This document shows, one piece after another, positions 43,736 through 56,003 of a DNA stretch of 64,000 nt (positions are counted from its first letter, which is position 1; the number at the start of each line of letters is the position of its first letter). The notes under the pieces are model-generated. The model saw only the letters and a list, made by a program, of their open reading frames with translations, was not told where the DNA came from and did no database searches. The translations under genes and the position numbers were made by a program. The stretch comes from Quercus robur (Eukaryota > Streptophyta > Magnoliopsida > Fagales > Fagaceae), in NCBI RefSeq assembly GCF_932294415.1, contig NC_065536.1:35770354-35834353 (forward strand). The letters run 5' to 3'.

Positions 43736-43963
43736 ATAAGGATTTGTTATGACTACTCAGATCAACCTGCAATAATCTCATTTATTTTCAAAATGGTATT
43801 GATGATTTTGCTTAAAATTGATGGGATTGTTGTTTTAACCAAAAGTTCGATTTGGGTAATTATTTTTGGGTGAAATTGGTGGTGGGTAGAAGGGAGATAA
43901 GTTCGTTGAGGCAATAAGTAGGCCGTGACTGGTAGAAGGGAGATGAGTAGGACTGGTGGAGAG

Positions 43964-44808
43964 TAGGAATGGCAACGGGTTTGGTTCGGGCCGGGTTTCT
44001 TTATACCCAAACCCGACCCGCGGGCCTATACCCATAACCCGAACTCGACTCATTTAATAAACGGGTTTTTTTGATTGCACCCGAACCCGCCCCGTCGGAG
44101 CCCGTGGGGCCCGTGAGCCTCGACCCAAAATACAAACAAAGAAATCGGTAAAAACCCAAAAGCACAAATCATCACAAAACAACATTTTCCTGGCAATTTT
44201 CTTGGCAGCCAAACGAATGCCAAGATCTAACAAACCCAGAAATTTTGCAAATCCAAAAATAAAACTAGTAAATCTGAAAATTCCACCAAAAAAAAAACCA
44301 ACAAATTTGGCTCACAAAAACAAAACCCAAACCCAAATTTTGCTCACAAAAACACGAAAATGAAAAATCCCCAACCCATCCAGTGGTGGGTCTGTAACTG
44401 GTGAGGGGTAGTTCACGGTGGCTAGGCTTGTCGGCGAGGATTTTCTTGGTCGCTTAAGGAAGGGCTAGCGTGGGGCTTGATCACTTGAGGGAAGGCTTGA
44501 TCAATGATCGCTTGAGTTGAGATTGAGAGTGAGAGTGGAAACTAGAAACTAAGGTTGAGGCGTGAGAGGCAGAGAGGGGCGGCTGCTGAGTGAAGGTAGA
44601 ATGAGAGAAGAGTGAGACTTAGGGTTAGATATATGGTAATATATATAGTTAGGTTTTTTGGTAATTTTAGCTAAACTAAGTGGGTCGGGTTCGGGCCGGG
44701 TTTTTCTTAAAACCTGGACCCAACCCTATTCTTTATCAGGCCGGTTAAAATCCGACCCATTAGGGTCGGGTCAGGTACCCGCGAGTCGGGCAGAAATTGC
44801 CATCCCTA
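43964..44808. mobile_element. hAT-like MITE rich in cgggttcggg motifs
   Basis: The ends TAGGAATGGCAA and TTGCCATCCCTA are inverted repeats with one mismatch, extended inward by GGGTCGGGT/ACCCGACCC-type sequence. The flanks share an 8-bp repeat with one mismatch (gtggagag and atggagag). The core is non-coding. It lies between the two arms of the larger inverted element and inserted after it. Confidence 0.75.
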
Positions 44809-45484
44809 ATGGAGAGATGGGGTTTGCTGGGTTTTTTTTGTGGTGGTGGGTGGGTTTTAAGAGGGATGGAGTGGAAGAAAGATGGGTTGTCAAAGGCAGA
44901 GGTTAGCCGTGAATGGCAGTGACGAAGGTGTTGGCCACCTCTTGCTAGTGTCATCGGCGATGTAGTGGTGCTCCGGCGGGGTGATGGGGTTTGCTGATTT
45001 TTTATTTTATTTACTTTGGGTATTTCTGGAACAAAACAAAGAGATGGGGAACGGATTTGCGTTGAAGGAGAGAAAGAGAGAAAGGACTGAGTTTAGGTGA
45101 CGGTGAGAAATAATTAATTATTTTTTTAATAAAAAAATATGGAAAAGTGCCTATCGTTTGAGTTAACGGAAGTTATATATTGAATTTGAGTTTTAGTGGA
45201 ATGGGACAGGTGTCGCTCTCTGATATTGAGTTTGGAGAGACTTCCTCCAATTCAGATTGCAGAGAAACTTTCTCCTAAAAATATACAGCTAATATTTGGG
45301 TGGGTACCATACCCACTAAAAATATAGGTGGGTACGATAGAATGACCCCTAAATAAGTCATGATTGAACATAAAATTGGCTCGGCTAGTTCACCACCAAG
45401 CCAAAATGGGTAATTAACCTTGATTTTCCAACTATTTAGTTAGTAGGCCCGGTTGTCAAACTATATTATTTACTAACATCTCGA

Positions 45485-45595
45485 ATTTATAAGACTCGAT
45501 TTTGACCTATAAATCGAGTCTCAAAGACTCGATTTCCATGGTTTGATGTATTACACATGGAAATCGAGTCTCTAAGACTCGATTTATAACCCTTA
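45485..45595. repeat. Cluster of palindromic actcgattt repeats upstream of the F-box/PP2 locus
   Basis: AAATCGAGTCT and its inverse AGACTCGATTT alternate several times. The strongest pair is GACTCGATTTCCATG (45526-45540) and CATGGAAATCGAGTC (45556-45570), a perfect 15-bp inverted repeat around a 15-nt loop. It may be a regulatory hairpin or a small mobile-element relic about 200-300 bp before the ATG. Confidence 0.7.
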
Positions 45596-45749
45596 TATTT
45601 TTACACCATAAAGAACCCAGAACATCAGAGAAGAACCCAGAGAGAGAGAAAAAAAAAAACAGAAAGAGAGAGAAGATCGAGATTGGAGTGGGAGAGAAGA
45701 AGACGGCAGAGAGAGAGAAGAATCAAGCCTCAAAACTTTCCCGATCCCT

Positions 45750-45752
45750 CAC

Positions 45753-45790
<38 letters not shown>
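45750..45790. repeat. (GA)n microsatellite in the F-box/PP2 5' leader
   Basis: An uninterrupted run of about 18 GA units ends a few bases before the candidate ATG at 45795. Confidence 0.9.
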
Positions 45791-45792
<2 letters not shown>

Positions 45793-45794
45793 AG

Positions 45795-47830
45795 ATGGCA
45801 GAGCCAGAGCGGCAGAGATTACGCTCAAATCTAGAATTACCGGAAGAGTGCATCAGGGAAATAGTATCACTGACTCATTGTTGAATCCTAAAGAATGGTG
45901 CAGAGGGTGTGCGGTTTCGTGAAAATTCCGTGAGGCTTCTGAGTCCGATGAAAACTGGGTTAGATTATTGCCTCCTGATTGGCTGGCAATCCTTTCCAGA
46001 TCATCGGCTCACTTGCATTTCACTTCTTTGAAACAGCTATACCTCGATCTTTTCGATAACCCATTTTTAATTGACGGCGATACAAAGGTACTTTCCTTGT
46101 TTTCCTTTTTTACAATACAACTCTTCAAATACGGGTTCATTTTGTGGGTTTGGGTTCAAATTTCAAAACTCTTTTGACAGTGTCCATGGAAACCGTCCAA
46201 CCCGCCGCCACCCAATCCGATGACTACGGCGGTCAGACGCAGGTTTTGACCTCACTAACCCGACCCCAGCGAGTCGGTTGTCGGTTTTTAATTTCAAAAC
46301 CCGTGAAACATGACCCGAACCGAAGTCCATTCAAAATCCGGCCATTTTTTTTCAGATTCCGGCCACTTTTTACATTTAATTCCGTCAATTTTTGGCACAA
46401 TAAACACCGGATCTGGCCAAACCAGTGATTTCTCATCACGATTTGCCAAAAATCTCGCCGGATCTAACGGCATCTCACCGGATCTTGGATGGATTTGGCA
46501 AGATCTCGCCGAATCTGGCGAGATCTCGCCGTGTTTCGAAGCATTTCGGTGATAATCGGGTTCACCCGAAACCGACCACCTTCCGCCAGCAACTCAAATC
46601 GACAAATCCAGAGCTTTCAATATCTTTTTATCAATTTTGTGTCAGCCTCTAGTTCCCGTTCACATACTTTATTGTACGATGCTATGTTCATCCGGGATAA
46701 GGTTATTTTTTGGGATTAGTGTCATAATTTTCCATTCATCTCAATTTGAGACATTTCTCTTTTCTATCCAATTAAATCACACGCATAGTGATTTTTATTT
46801 TGGACATAGAAAATAAATTCATTAAAATGAAAAAAAAAATGTAGTATAAACAGACGTGAAAAGAAAACAATTCGAACACCAACATAAATAAATAACGGTG
46901 AGCACTTAATATGTTACAAACTGTCTTCCTAGTTTTCCACTTCTAGAACACTTAATTCTGTTTCTGAATTTGCTGAATGAAAAGAAGTAAAGGGGTCAGT
47001 TCTTGAATGAATTTAGTTATAGCGCCATCTGCAAATAGAAAAACAAAATAAAACACACACACAAAAGGAGCTTTTATCTCAGTGTTCAAAATATGAAAGA
47101 TTTGGTTGTATGTATGCTTGTGGCCATATCTGTACTAATCTTCTTTGTTTCTAGCAGAGCTTTTTCTTGGACAAATCGAGTGGTAAGAAATGTTACCTTC
47201 TTCCTGCAAGGGAACTGTCCATTATATGCGGTGACTATCCTCAATATTGGAGATGGATTTCTCTACCTGAGGAATCCAGGTCTGTCCCTATTATATATTA
47301 GTACTCCTATATTTATTTATTATTTTTAAATTTAGACTTCTTTTTTTTTTTTCATCTAGTTCTTAACGGTGTACATGTAAAAATCAAACAGGTTCCCAGA
47401 GGTAGCGCTACTTCATGATGTGTGGTGGTTTGACATCAGAGGTAAGATGAGTACTTCCATTCTGTCTCCTAAAACACGCTATGCCGCTTACCTTGTGTAC
47501 AAGTTGTGGAGCGGAGCCCGTGGATTTGATGGCCCTCCTTTCAAGGCTTCAGTGGGAACTGTTGGAGGTGAAGTTTATAAACAAACTGTTCGTTTGGGCC
47601 TTTTTGTCATGGAGCCAAGCCAACAAGACCGGATTATACTGCCGTCGCAGCAACACACTTCACATCCCAAGCAGAGAATAGATGGATGGTTAGAGATTGA
47701 GTTGGGTCAATTTTTCAATGGGGGAGGAGAAGATGACAAACTGCAGATTAAACTTAAGGAGGTAGAAGCTAATACCCAGAAGATTGGCCTCATTGTTGAA
47801 GGGATCAAGATCAAGCCAACAAAGGGTTAG
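45795..47830 (+). pseudogene. F-box/PP2 (phloem protein 2-B type) gene, copy 1, broken in exon 1
   Basis: Family members are SCF ubiquitin-ligase adaptors with an N-terminal F-box and a C-terminal PP2 lectin-like domain. Exons: 45795-46087 (LPEECIREIVSL, then LPPDWLAILSRSSAHLHF), 47155-47279 (FFLDKSSGKKCYLLPAREL, PQYWRW) and 47392-47830 (EVALLHDVWWFDIRGKM through IKPTKG, stop). Compared with the inverted copy at the right edge, exon 1 has an 8-bp insertion (gactcatt, about 45870-45880) that shifts the frame, and a CGA-to-TGA change (about 45919-45921). Exons 2 and 3 are open. No full-length F-box protein can be made, although translation from an internal start is conceivable. The whole locus is one arm of an inverted duplication. 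Confidence 0.8.
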
Positions 47831-48037
47831 TAAAATTTGTGTTTTTATTAGCACTAATGGCCTGATTGGATGGAGGGGGAGTAGAGTTGAGTTGACTAAA
47901 AATAAGCTAATTTTGTGCTAAATCTACTCTACTCTATTTCCCCTCCCTCTCGTTCAATCCAAACAGACCATAAGTGACATTGATGATACACTAAATTGCA
48001 ATTCTATCAAACTTGATATTGGTCCCAAGCCAATTGG
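45850..48037 (+). repeat. Left arm of an inverted gene duplication
   Basis: This segment, with F-box/PP2 copy 1 and about 200 bp of its 3' flank, is repeated in inverse orientation at 61817-64000. Introns and flanks match as well as exons, so it is a DNA-level duplication and not a retrocopy. Similarity stops at ccaattgg (48030-48037). Confidence 0.85.
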
Positions 48038-49200
48038 ATGAGTATAAAATTTATAGTGGAATTACTATCTAGATCTCAGATCTGTTGGGGCATATTTGAG
48101 TGTACTAGCTTGTATGATTTTTATTAAATTGTATTTTTAGAATCTGGCTTTCAGAATTTTATGGCATGTGTAAGACATATAGGGTAATATCCTTGTAAAT
48201 TGGTATGACATGTTGATGTGTTTTGGTAACTCAATTGAAGTTTGGAAGTAAGTTGCACTTTGTTGGATAAAGCAGTAAGAATGAATTGTACCACCTAACT
48301 TTGGGGATTTATTTCTCAAGTTAGGGTGAATGGATTGAGTTGTAAATTTGTGGGAGCTCTATTTAGTATGTATAAAGTATGGATGAATGTTCATGTACCT
48401 TAGTTCTACTGTTTAGTACACAAAGGAAAAATTATAAGCCCTGCAACTATAGTTTTTTATGATTAGTGCTCAGTTTTGTGTGTTTTGATGTTTTAAACTG
48501 GTAATTGCATGTTTGAGTGTTTGGTTGCATTTGGGATGGTTGTAGGAATTCACAGGGGCCTAGTTAGGGTGAAGAATTAATAGGTATAGGAACTTGAGGG
48601 TGTAAGTAACGAAATTATGGATTATAACACTCCATAAGTTGAATAGTGTGCTTAATAATGAAAGTGGCTGCTTTCTATTTAGGAGCAGGAGAAGACCAGT
48701 AGGGGACTCCCCTACAAGCAAAAGCATTTGCCTTGAGGTAAGGGATTGTGATATGAGGGTCTAGCAGCCCATATTTTTGTAAACATGTGTTTTAAACAAA
48801 GCTTTTTGATAAACATGATTATGCTTATGTTTCATTGAAATTAAGCATGTTTTTTTTTTGTCAAATTAAGCATCTTCAGTGGATATGGCTTTGGATATAA
48901 TTAATTTAGAAGTTTGCTTTTATGTCTTGTGATTTCTCTACTCTCTAACTTCAAATATATATACTACACATTGTGCTTGCTATTTGCATATTGCCAGTAT
49001 TTTGGTCATTGATCTTGTTGGGCATACATGCTTACCATATGGTCCAATGTATCTATTATTATAGGTTTCAACCCAAACAAGTATTGCTGGAAGTGGTGGA
49101 GTTGGTAGATATGGAAAAGGAGTTGGAGCTGGAAAAAGCATTGGAACTGGTGCTGGAAAAGGAAGAGCTGAGAAGATTGAAGGGCAGTAGTAGTGTTATT
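48038..49200. other. AT-rich spacer with a possible terminal exon
   Basis: Mostly non-coding. From an acceptor-like ttattatag at about 49065, one plus-strand frame reads a Gly-rich peptide (GSGGVGRYGKGVGAGKSIG, then KGRAEKIEGQ, stop near 49190). A short Arg/Ser-rich frame lies at about 48680-48740, before a GT. Such Gly/Arg-rich ends occur in Mutator-type transposases, but no transposase core was seen and the assignment is weak. Confidence 0.25.
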
Positions 49201-49249
49201 TTTGTAGGACCTTTTATATATTAGGACCTTCGATTATTTGAACCTTTTA

Positions 49250-49480
49250 TGGTTATTGTTTTGTACAACTGTCCATAAGCTTATTTGATGGTGTTAATGG
49301 ACAAAAGTAACCTATTTTATGTTGATCTTAGGTAGGACCTTTAGTTTGACAAACATTACCGGTCACTGTCTTGTAAAGCCTTTCATAAGCTTCTATGATG
49401 GTGATACTAGACATAAGTATCCTATTTTTTGTTGGATAATAGTTTACAAAACCTTTATGTTAACAACTAAATATTAAAGC
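49250..49480. repeat. Diverged tandem repeat, period about 110 bp
   Basis: The motifs ccataagctt, then tgatggtg, then a gacaaaagtaacctatttt-like block occur at about 49272 and again at about 49382. The sequence between the plus-strand terminal-exon-like stretch and the minus-strand genes otherwise shows nothing. Confidence 0.5.
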
Positions 49481-49824
49481 AACTTGACTAAATTTATTTA
49501 TCTTATGTGGTGTTTTTGTTGAACAAGCTATTGACCAATTTGATGGCGATACTGAACAAGCTTATGTGGTCTTTATGCTAAACAAGTTGTTGAACAATAT
49601 TAAGGAAAATCAACTAAATGCCAATATCCATTGCAAGAAATGCATTTCAATTTTCAGTACAATATAATATGACGAGCGGCCATTACAATTGTCATTACAT
49701 TAAATAAGATTAGAAACTAACTACTTTTTCAAAACAATTGTCACCACAATCTTTTACAATAACTAAACTACAATTTATCTATTCTAAATACAAGTCCTTG
49801 GCCATTTGCTTTCACATTGCCAAA

Positions 49825-50049
49825 CTAATTAGCCTTCTCCAACTGCAGAATTTTAGCTTCCAACTTGTTAGCCTTTTGTACTAATCCAGTGATAATTTGC
49901 TTAGCTCTGGTACAAATTTCTCCATCAATCCATTGTACAAAGTTGCAATTTACACTTTTCTGCAATTTTAAAATATGCAGCCAATTATCCAAGTTTGATA
50001 ATCTGAACAAAACTGGGCAAGCAACAAGCATTCTATCCTTAGCAAGCAT
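49825..50049 (-). CDS. GRF-zinc-finger-like short protein, probably degenerate
   Basis: The 74-residue frame reads CPVLFRLSNLDN, then NCNFVQWIDGEICTRAKQII, then a leucine-rich helix (LVQKANKLEAKILQLEKAN). The spacing of Cys, the SN.DN phrase, the NCNF.W.D segment and the final helix match plant GRF-type zinc-finger proteins, which bind nucleic acid. The Gly-Arg-Phe core between the first two cysteines is not recognisable, so metal binding is doubtful. It lies about 1.8 kb downstream of, and on the same strand as, the Ulp1-type relic and may belong to the same mobile unit. Confidence 0.5.
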   Translation of the reverse strand: MLAKDRMLVACPVLFRLSNLDNWLHILKLQKSVNCNFVQWIDGEICTRAKQIITGLVQKANKLEAKILQLEKAN

Positions 50050-51874
50050 GCCTTATCAGCCATCGCTTATCTCTACGCCCTTATCAACACACACTCTATC
50101 AGCATTAGCAACATGCACTCCTTGCTACTTCAGAAAAGCTTGTGTCATATCAGAGCCAATGTAGAATAAAAAAAATTTATAAGCCACATAGCCAAATTCC
50201 TCACTATCTATGCTACTAAGTTTCAAAATCAACCACATTGTGGGAGTATTCATGCTACTTAGTCTCAAACTCCATGCCAACCGAAAGGTACCAAATCAAC
50301 CACAGTATCCATGCCCTGAGAGGAATTTTTGTCATCCTATTAAAATAACATCAAAACAAACAAGTTAGCTTAAGTTTTATACAAAGAAAAAGACTATGAC
50401 TAACAAATTCAAAAAATATACAAAACAAGCCTAGGAATAAACAATCGACTTCAAGAATATGCATAACAAACCTAGAAATATACATAACAAGCCTAGAATC
50501 AGGACAAAAACACTGCTAAGAACAAACATTATAATCAAAATAGAAAAAAAAAGTGTTTTCTTTTCCATACACTTGAGTTCAAGATATATACAGGACAAGC
50601 TGGGCAAATGGGACACAAACACTACTAAGAACAAACATATCATCAAAATAGAAGAAATCAAGTTTCTTCTTTTCAATGCACATGAGTTCAGAAATATACA
50701 GAACAAACCTAGAACGTAAAAAATTGCCTACAATAAGAAATTGGTTCAAAGCAAGGTGCTAAGAGAGGGTATACAATCCTCCAATGGTCAGAAGTACCAC
50801 AATACGACTAGTTAAAGGCTACAATGTGGACTCTTCAAGATCCAAGAGACTTGCCTGACTTACTTCCACCATCAGGTGCAAAAATGATAAAGGGCTAGCT
50901 GAATTCATCCAATCAGCATACATAAATAATAAACTGACCATAAATCATTCAAAATGTATTCATCCAATTGACAAGGTGCTTAGAGTGACTTGAAATCATC
51001 TTTTTTATTCTTTAGTTACAAGGGAAATTCAATGTTGCTTGCACCTTAAAATCAATCATAAAAAAATAAATAAATAAATAAATAAAACCTAAACAATAGC
51101 ATCCAATTATTGCCACGAGGGAAAGAGAATGAAAAAAAATGTGATAAACGAAACCAAGAAAGTTTCGTTTATATCATAATAGAGTCACACTATATCTAAA
51201 CCTTCACAACACATTCATATATCAAAACATAAAGATTGCAAATAAGAGAAGAAAGCATAAGAAGTTTATAACTTTGAGTTGACAAATAGCTCCTTCACCA
51301 TATAAGAAATCTCATCATCTCACATTTTTAAAACATATAAGAATTTAAAAAATGTGTATAATCATATAGAAAGCCAAGATTTGGTATATAGTAGAGAGTA
51401 AACAAAGAAATATTACTACTTGTCTCAAAGATCTGCACCACCAGACATGACCCAAAGAAATGTGAGGAATCATATATAATTAAAATTCAAAGATCTACAG
51501 CCACTGGCACTACCACCAGAGAAATGAAAACAACGAAAACACAATAGATAGTTTAAGCAAAATGAATCCATATAGCTGATTATCAAAAGATCTATTATTT
51601 TTAACAAAATAAATTAATAATTAACAAAACAGAGCAACTGAAATCAAAACAGTTTGTGCACACAGCACAAACGTATGTGATAACAAAAAATAAAAATTCA
51701 GCCTCACATTCATTAGAAAAATAAAAAACAATTTACTAAATTGCTGTATGAAAGATAAAAATTCAATCTCCCATTCATTAGAAAAAAAAAAAAATTCAAT
51801 TCACCAAATCACTAACTCATAAACAATATCCTATTCATTCTTTTATACTAATCTTTGAGTGACCGAAAATATTC
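50050..51874. other. Non-coding AT-rich spacer
   Basis: No exon was recognised. A tandem repeat of about 118 bp lies at about 50500-50735, with cactgctaagaacaaacat and cactactaagaacaaacat marking the two units. The rest is simple AT-rich sequence. Confidence 0.5.
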
Positions 51875-54800
51875 CTATAGTGGAATGTTTCTAGCAATTT
51901 CAACAATTCTCGAACATTGATCATTATTCTTTGAATGCACTAGACTTGTTGCCAACTTGTACCGTAAACGTTCCGACCAGCTCTCCTACAAATAATTAGA
52001 CATGTAATTAAGAAGTAGTTTAAACAAATTATGTGAAAATTTGTATTTAATTCAAAGAAATTTTTTACCAAAAGGGGTATATGCTTGCTGGAAGTATTTG
52101 TAAACATGCGTTTTATAACATACATCCTACAATCATACCTGAAAAATGAAAATTGTTAAAATTCTGCAATTTGAAAAATGCATAGAATAGTTATCCATAT
52201 GTACTAGTACAATTTGGTACCTACCCATTATTTTGTTGAGGATTCGAGTTGGGTGATTTCAATCTAAATTTGGTAATACTATCAATATACTTGTCTTTCT
52301 CCAAAAAACTCAACAACTTATCAAGGCCTGTAACCTATTGCAAAGTTGGATTTTAACATCAGTTATTTTTAGTACAATACTTAACAAAATTACATTAAAA
52401 ACAATCATTATTGAGTAGAAAGAGTAAGAAACAATACCACAATTTTAACATTTTTTGTTTGAATGTCTTGACTAGTTGTGCTTTGCAAAGAGTCCAGTAT
52501 ATATATAAATCTTTTTGCAAAATCAACGACACATAAGTACCAATGACAATTATTGTCATTCATAGGGATAAAAATCTACAGGTACAAATGAACAATGTAT
52601 TAGCATGTGTCAATTTAATATACATGTGTGTGTGTGCGCGCTAAGTAAAATTACCCATTCACACTTCACCAAATTTGACATATACTTGTCATCGTCCCTA
52701 TATGTCTTTTTAAACCATTCTAGTGCGGGATTGCCATCTTCTTCGAGCATTTTTTGCTACAAAAATATATAAAAATTTCAAAAAAATAAGGTATTAATTA
52801 AACACTACAAGCACAATCCAAAACATATATTCAAGAAAAAACAACTTGTGTACTAATTAAACACTATAAGCACACAAACCAAAATATTATGAAAACTTAC
52901 AGCAAAATGCGTTGGCAAATACCACACAAACATGTCTCTATATCTGTTCTCTTCCATCCTCATCTTGCAAACGAACAAATTAATAATCTAAAATACAACA
53001 TAATTGCTATAATTATTGTATAAATAAACAGCACAAATATTTATTACTGTATTTAAATTTCATATACTAACCTGACTGCTTATCCATTGGTTAGGGAGCA
53101 AGGTATTGAAAGCTGCACGATCACCATACTCATATTTCATGGAAACAAGAACTTCACTAAACATTATTCATTGACAAATTCTTATGTTAGAGCTTATTCA
53201 ATAAATTCATTATTTTTAATACCAACTTCAAAAAGGATGAACCTCTTCTCAAAATTTTTATTAAAAATGTAGTTACATATGATCTTCTCCATTTTAGTAA
53301 ATGGTTCGAACTCATTCATATCCTCGTCATCACCCAGTATAGATTCCTAAAAGAATATAGTATAATCAAATTAGCATATAAAAATATGTTGTATTCGCAT
53401 CCTTATATATCAATGTACACATTCATGAACTCACCTGCAATGAATCTGTGATTTCTTTCCTCTTTTTGACTTTTGGAACTTCAGCTTGTAATGTGACAAT
53501 TGGGCTATGTTTTTGTGATCTGGTGACTTTAGGCTTGCTAGAAGGTGTAACACATGATGCATTAAGTTGAACATTATGAGGGAAAGTTAATTGCAGCATA
53601 TCCACATCCTGTGCAATAAAAAAAATAAATAAATAAAAACTCATGTTGCTACTAAACATCCTAAACACATTTAAAATAAATAAATAACAAATACTAATTC
53701 ACTTACCACATTATGAGACAAGGGTGTTTTGCTGCCAGGTTTTTGATTAGATTGAGTTAGCCCAGCAATGTGAACATTGCAGTCTTCCTCCATTGACACT
53801 ATCTTAGATGCTTTTTTAATGTGCTCTGTATCATCTTGTTCCATTTTGTCTTGAATTGGAGATGTAGACTCTATCTAAGATTCTTTTTTAGCACATACTG
53901 TATCATCTTGATCCATTGTGTCTTGGATTATATACGGAGATGCAGACTTCATTTCTTCTTTAACATCTACAATATCATTTAAGTTGAGGTCATTGGAATG
54001 TCCATTATGTTCCCTTGCTATTTTCTTTAACTCCAAAAGAATGTCATTCTTAAATGTGTCCATATTGTTTGCAATGTCTGCCACGGTTTTCTGCTTGACT
54101 AGCATTTCATCTCTAACACTTGTTATTGATTGCTCAATCACAGTTTTCTGCATGACTAGCATTTCATCTCTAAGACTTGTTATTGATTTCTCAATTCTAC
54201 GAATTGCTTCATCAGAACCTTGTGGATTAATTTATAGGTACAATCATCAACAAATGTCCAGCACCAAATTATCATCAAATTCATAAGATTTATTGGTTGA
54301 AAAAAGATACCATATTTGGCTTGTCTTCATGTTGAGATGGCATAGCATGAGATTCATTAATATCTTGTTTCTCTAGTGGAATATTTTCTGTCTCATGTCC
54401 ACCATCCATTTGTGTTACAACCAACTATGATAAAAAATATATATATATATATATATATATTATGCCAACTACATGGGGTAATAATTCACATATAAAACAT
54501 ATTTAACTTATTTATAAATAGTCAAACATTAAAAAAAGTCAATTATTACCTTAGGACTGTCAAAACTTCCAATTGAATGTAATTTAAGCATCCTTTGGTT
54601 AACTTCTTTCCCCCAATAACAGATACGTGGTTGAAGTCGTTTGGACACATGTTCAAGATTCATTTCAACATTGACATGCTAAAAAAAAAACAATTGCAAT
54701 ATGTATAAAAGGGTCATAGAAATTTAGTCAAAAGAGTCATAGAAATTTAATAAACAAAATCATATTCTTGAAAGTAACTATTTTCTACAAATTACCATTA

Positions 54801-55966
54801 AAAATAGCAAGCAACCATTAACGCCAACACGATTCTTTTCTTTATATTTGTGCACACCTCGAATAAGAAAATCCAACACCAACTTCGCTCAATTCAAGTT
54901 TTTGAACTCATCAATATTAAGGAAAATTGAGATAAAGGACCGCTTGATATAAGGTTTTGGAGTGGGACATAATAAAGTACCCAATACAAACAGCAAAAAA
55001 CAACCAACAAATTCTTTTCCCGATATTTTCATCTCCTTCAGCTTACCCTCTAAGAGGGTAATTGGTATATCCCCTACCACATTTAATCCATGTTGTTGGC
55101 ATATATGATTTATCTCTTCAACGCTTGCAACAATAGACACATCTACCCCACTTGATTTTATTCCTAGAATAAATTCTACATCTTCAGTGGATATTGGTAA
55201 CCTCCTTCCACACAAATATCCAATGCACAAGAATTGTGGTCAAAATGATCAACTAACCATTTGCAAAGATCTCTATCCAACTGTATAGACCTTAAATCCA
55301 ACATACTACCAAATCCCATTTCTCGAATAACAAATCTTTGTCTTTCATTTAAATTTAAAGCCATCAAACGAACACGATTAGGGGCACACCGAGTATATAA
55401 TGAAACCTGCATTATATAATGAACAAAAAGGGTTTCATTACGAAATTTAATACATAGTCCTGAATGCTAAAAGTTTCATAGGTAAATACTTACTTTACAT
55501 GATTTGCGAGGAATATCATGTGACAAATTAGCATACTTTTCAGAATTCTCACGTGCTTCCTTCTTGTACTCTAATTTCGAGTCTTCATCAAGATTCATCC
55601 ACTTTTCTCTAATCTCCTTCTTAACCTGTAATAGGTATTCATACTCTATTAAGATCTCCATGAATATGTCATGTCAACTAAACAATAACAATAACCTAAA
55701 AACTATAAGTATTATTCAACTTACAGCTATGCTTATCTTATTGACAATGCGCATAGCTTTCATCAATTCTATTTGCTTTTTACTGAAAATCAAAATTTAA
55801 TAAAATAGATTATTTTAAATATAACAATAGAAAAAATATTATAAATGGATATATAATGAAGATGAATCTTACTAATAAATTAAAAATAGTCCAACTGGTC
55901 TTTCCGGGGAGGGGGGGAACTTGGACAGCACCCTGCTCTTCAATATTTTCCACTCTCCCCATACTC
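51875..55966 (-). pseudogene. HMG-box / plant-mobile-like / Ulp1-type cysteine protease gene, 5' end lost
   Basis: Minus-strand exons read: 55966-55873, 55782-55725 and 55625-55494 together give an HMG-box-like segment (PERPVGLFLIYYKK, then EKWMNLDEDSKLEYKKEARE). 55406-54796 encodes a domain (EMGFGSMLDLRSIQLDRDLC, RRLPISTEDVEFILGIK) typical of plant Ulp1-associated proteins. 54678-54550 follows, then acidic and coiled-coil exons to about 53430. The C48 protease exons are about 52960-51875. Catalytic residues are visible: His in NDNNCHWYL, Asp in YILDSL, Gln in NPQQNNG and Cys in YDCRMYV, where the usual Gly after Cys is Arg. Relative to the family there is a one-base frameshift near 55207 and a TGA in place of Trp near 54886. 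Upstream exons are cut off by the gypsy element at 56004. Such genes are often carried by Mutator-like transposons. Confidence 0.7.
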
Positions 55967-56003
55967 CTATCTCAATATAACATGAAATAAAAACAAGGTA
56001 AGC

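Larger units (their letters stand above)
32015..45276. mobile_element. DNA element with long inverted arms, split by a gypsy insertion
   Basis: The left arm begins AGGAGAAAGTTTCTCT at 32015 and resumes after the gypsy element at 43024, running to about 43735. The right arm is its inverted copy, about 44809-45276. Arms of roughly 450 bp or more, a non-coding centre and matching outer ends suggest a non-autonomous element of Mutator-like type. No clear 9-bp target duplication was found, so the superfamily is unproven. Without insertions it would be about 1.5 kb. Confidence 0.65.

Noticed and set aside
43109-44053. Several 70-95-residue frames on both strands
   Set aside because: They lie in the inverted-arm element and the hAT-like MITE. 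The composition is Pro/His/Ser-rich and mirrors the repeats.
46144-46719. Overlapping frames in the first intron of F-box/PP2 copy 1
   Set aside because: The same intron is present in the inverted copy, and the frames are not conserved between the two copies.
48973-49224. 83-residue frame with Glu/Leu repeats as a new small protein
   Set aside because: An overlapping frame from an acceptor-like site gives a Gly-rich peptide that looks more like a terminal exon. Neither is strong enough to call a gene.
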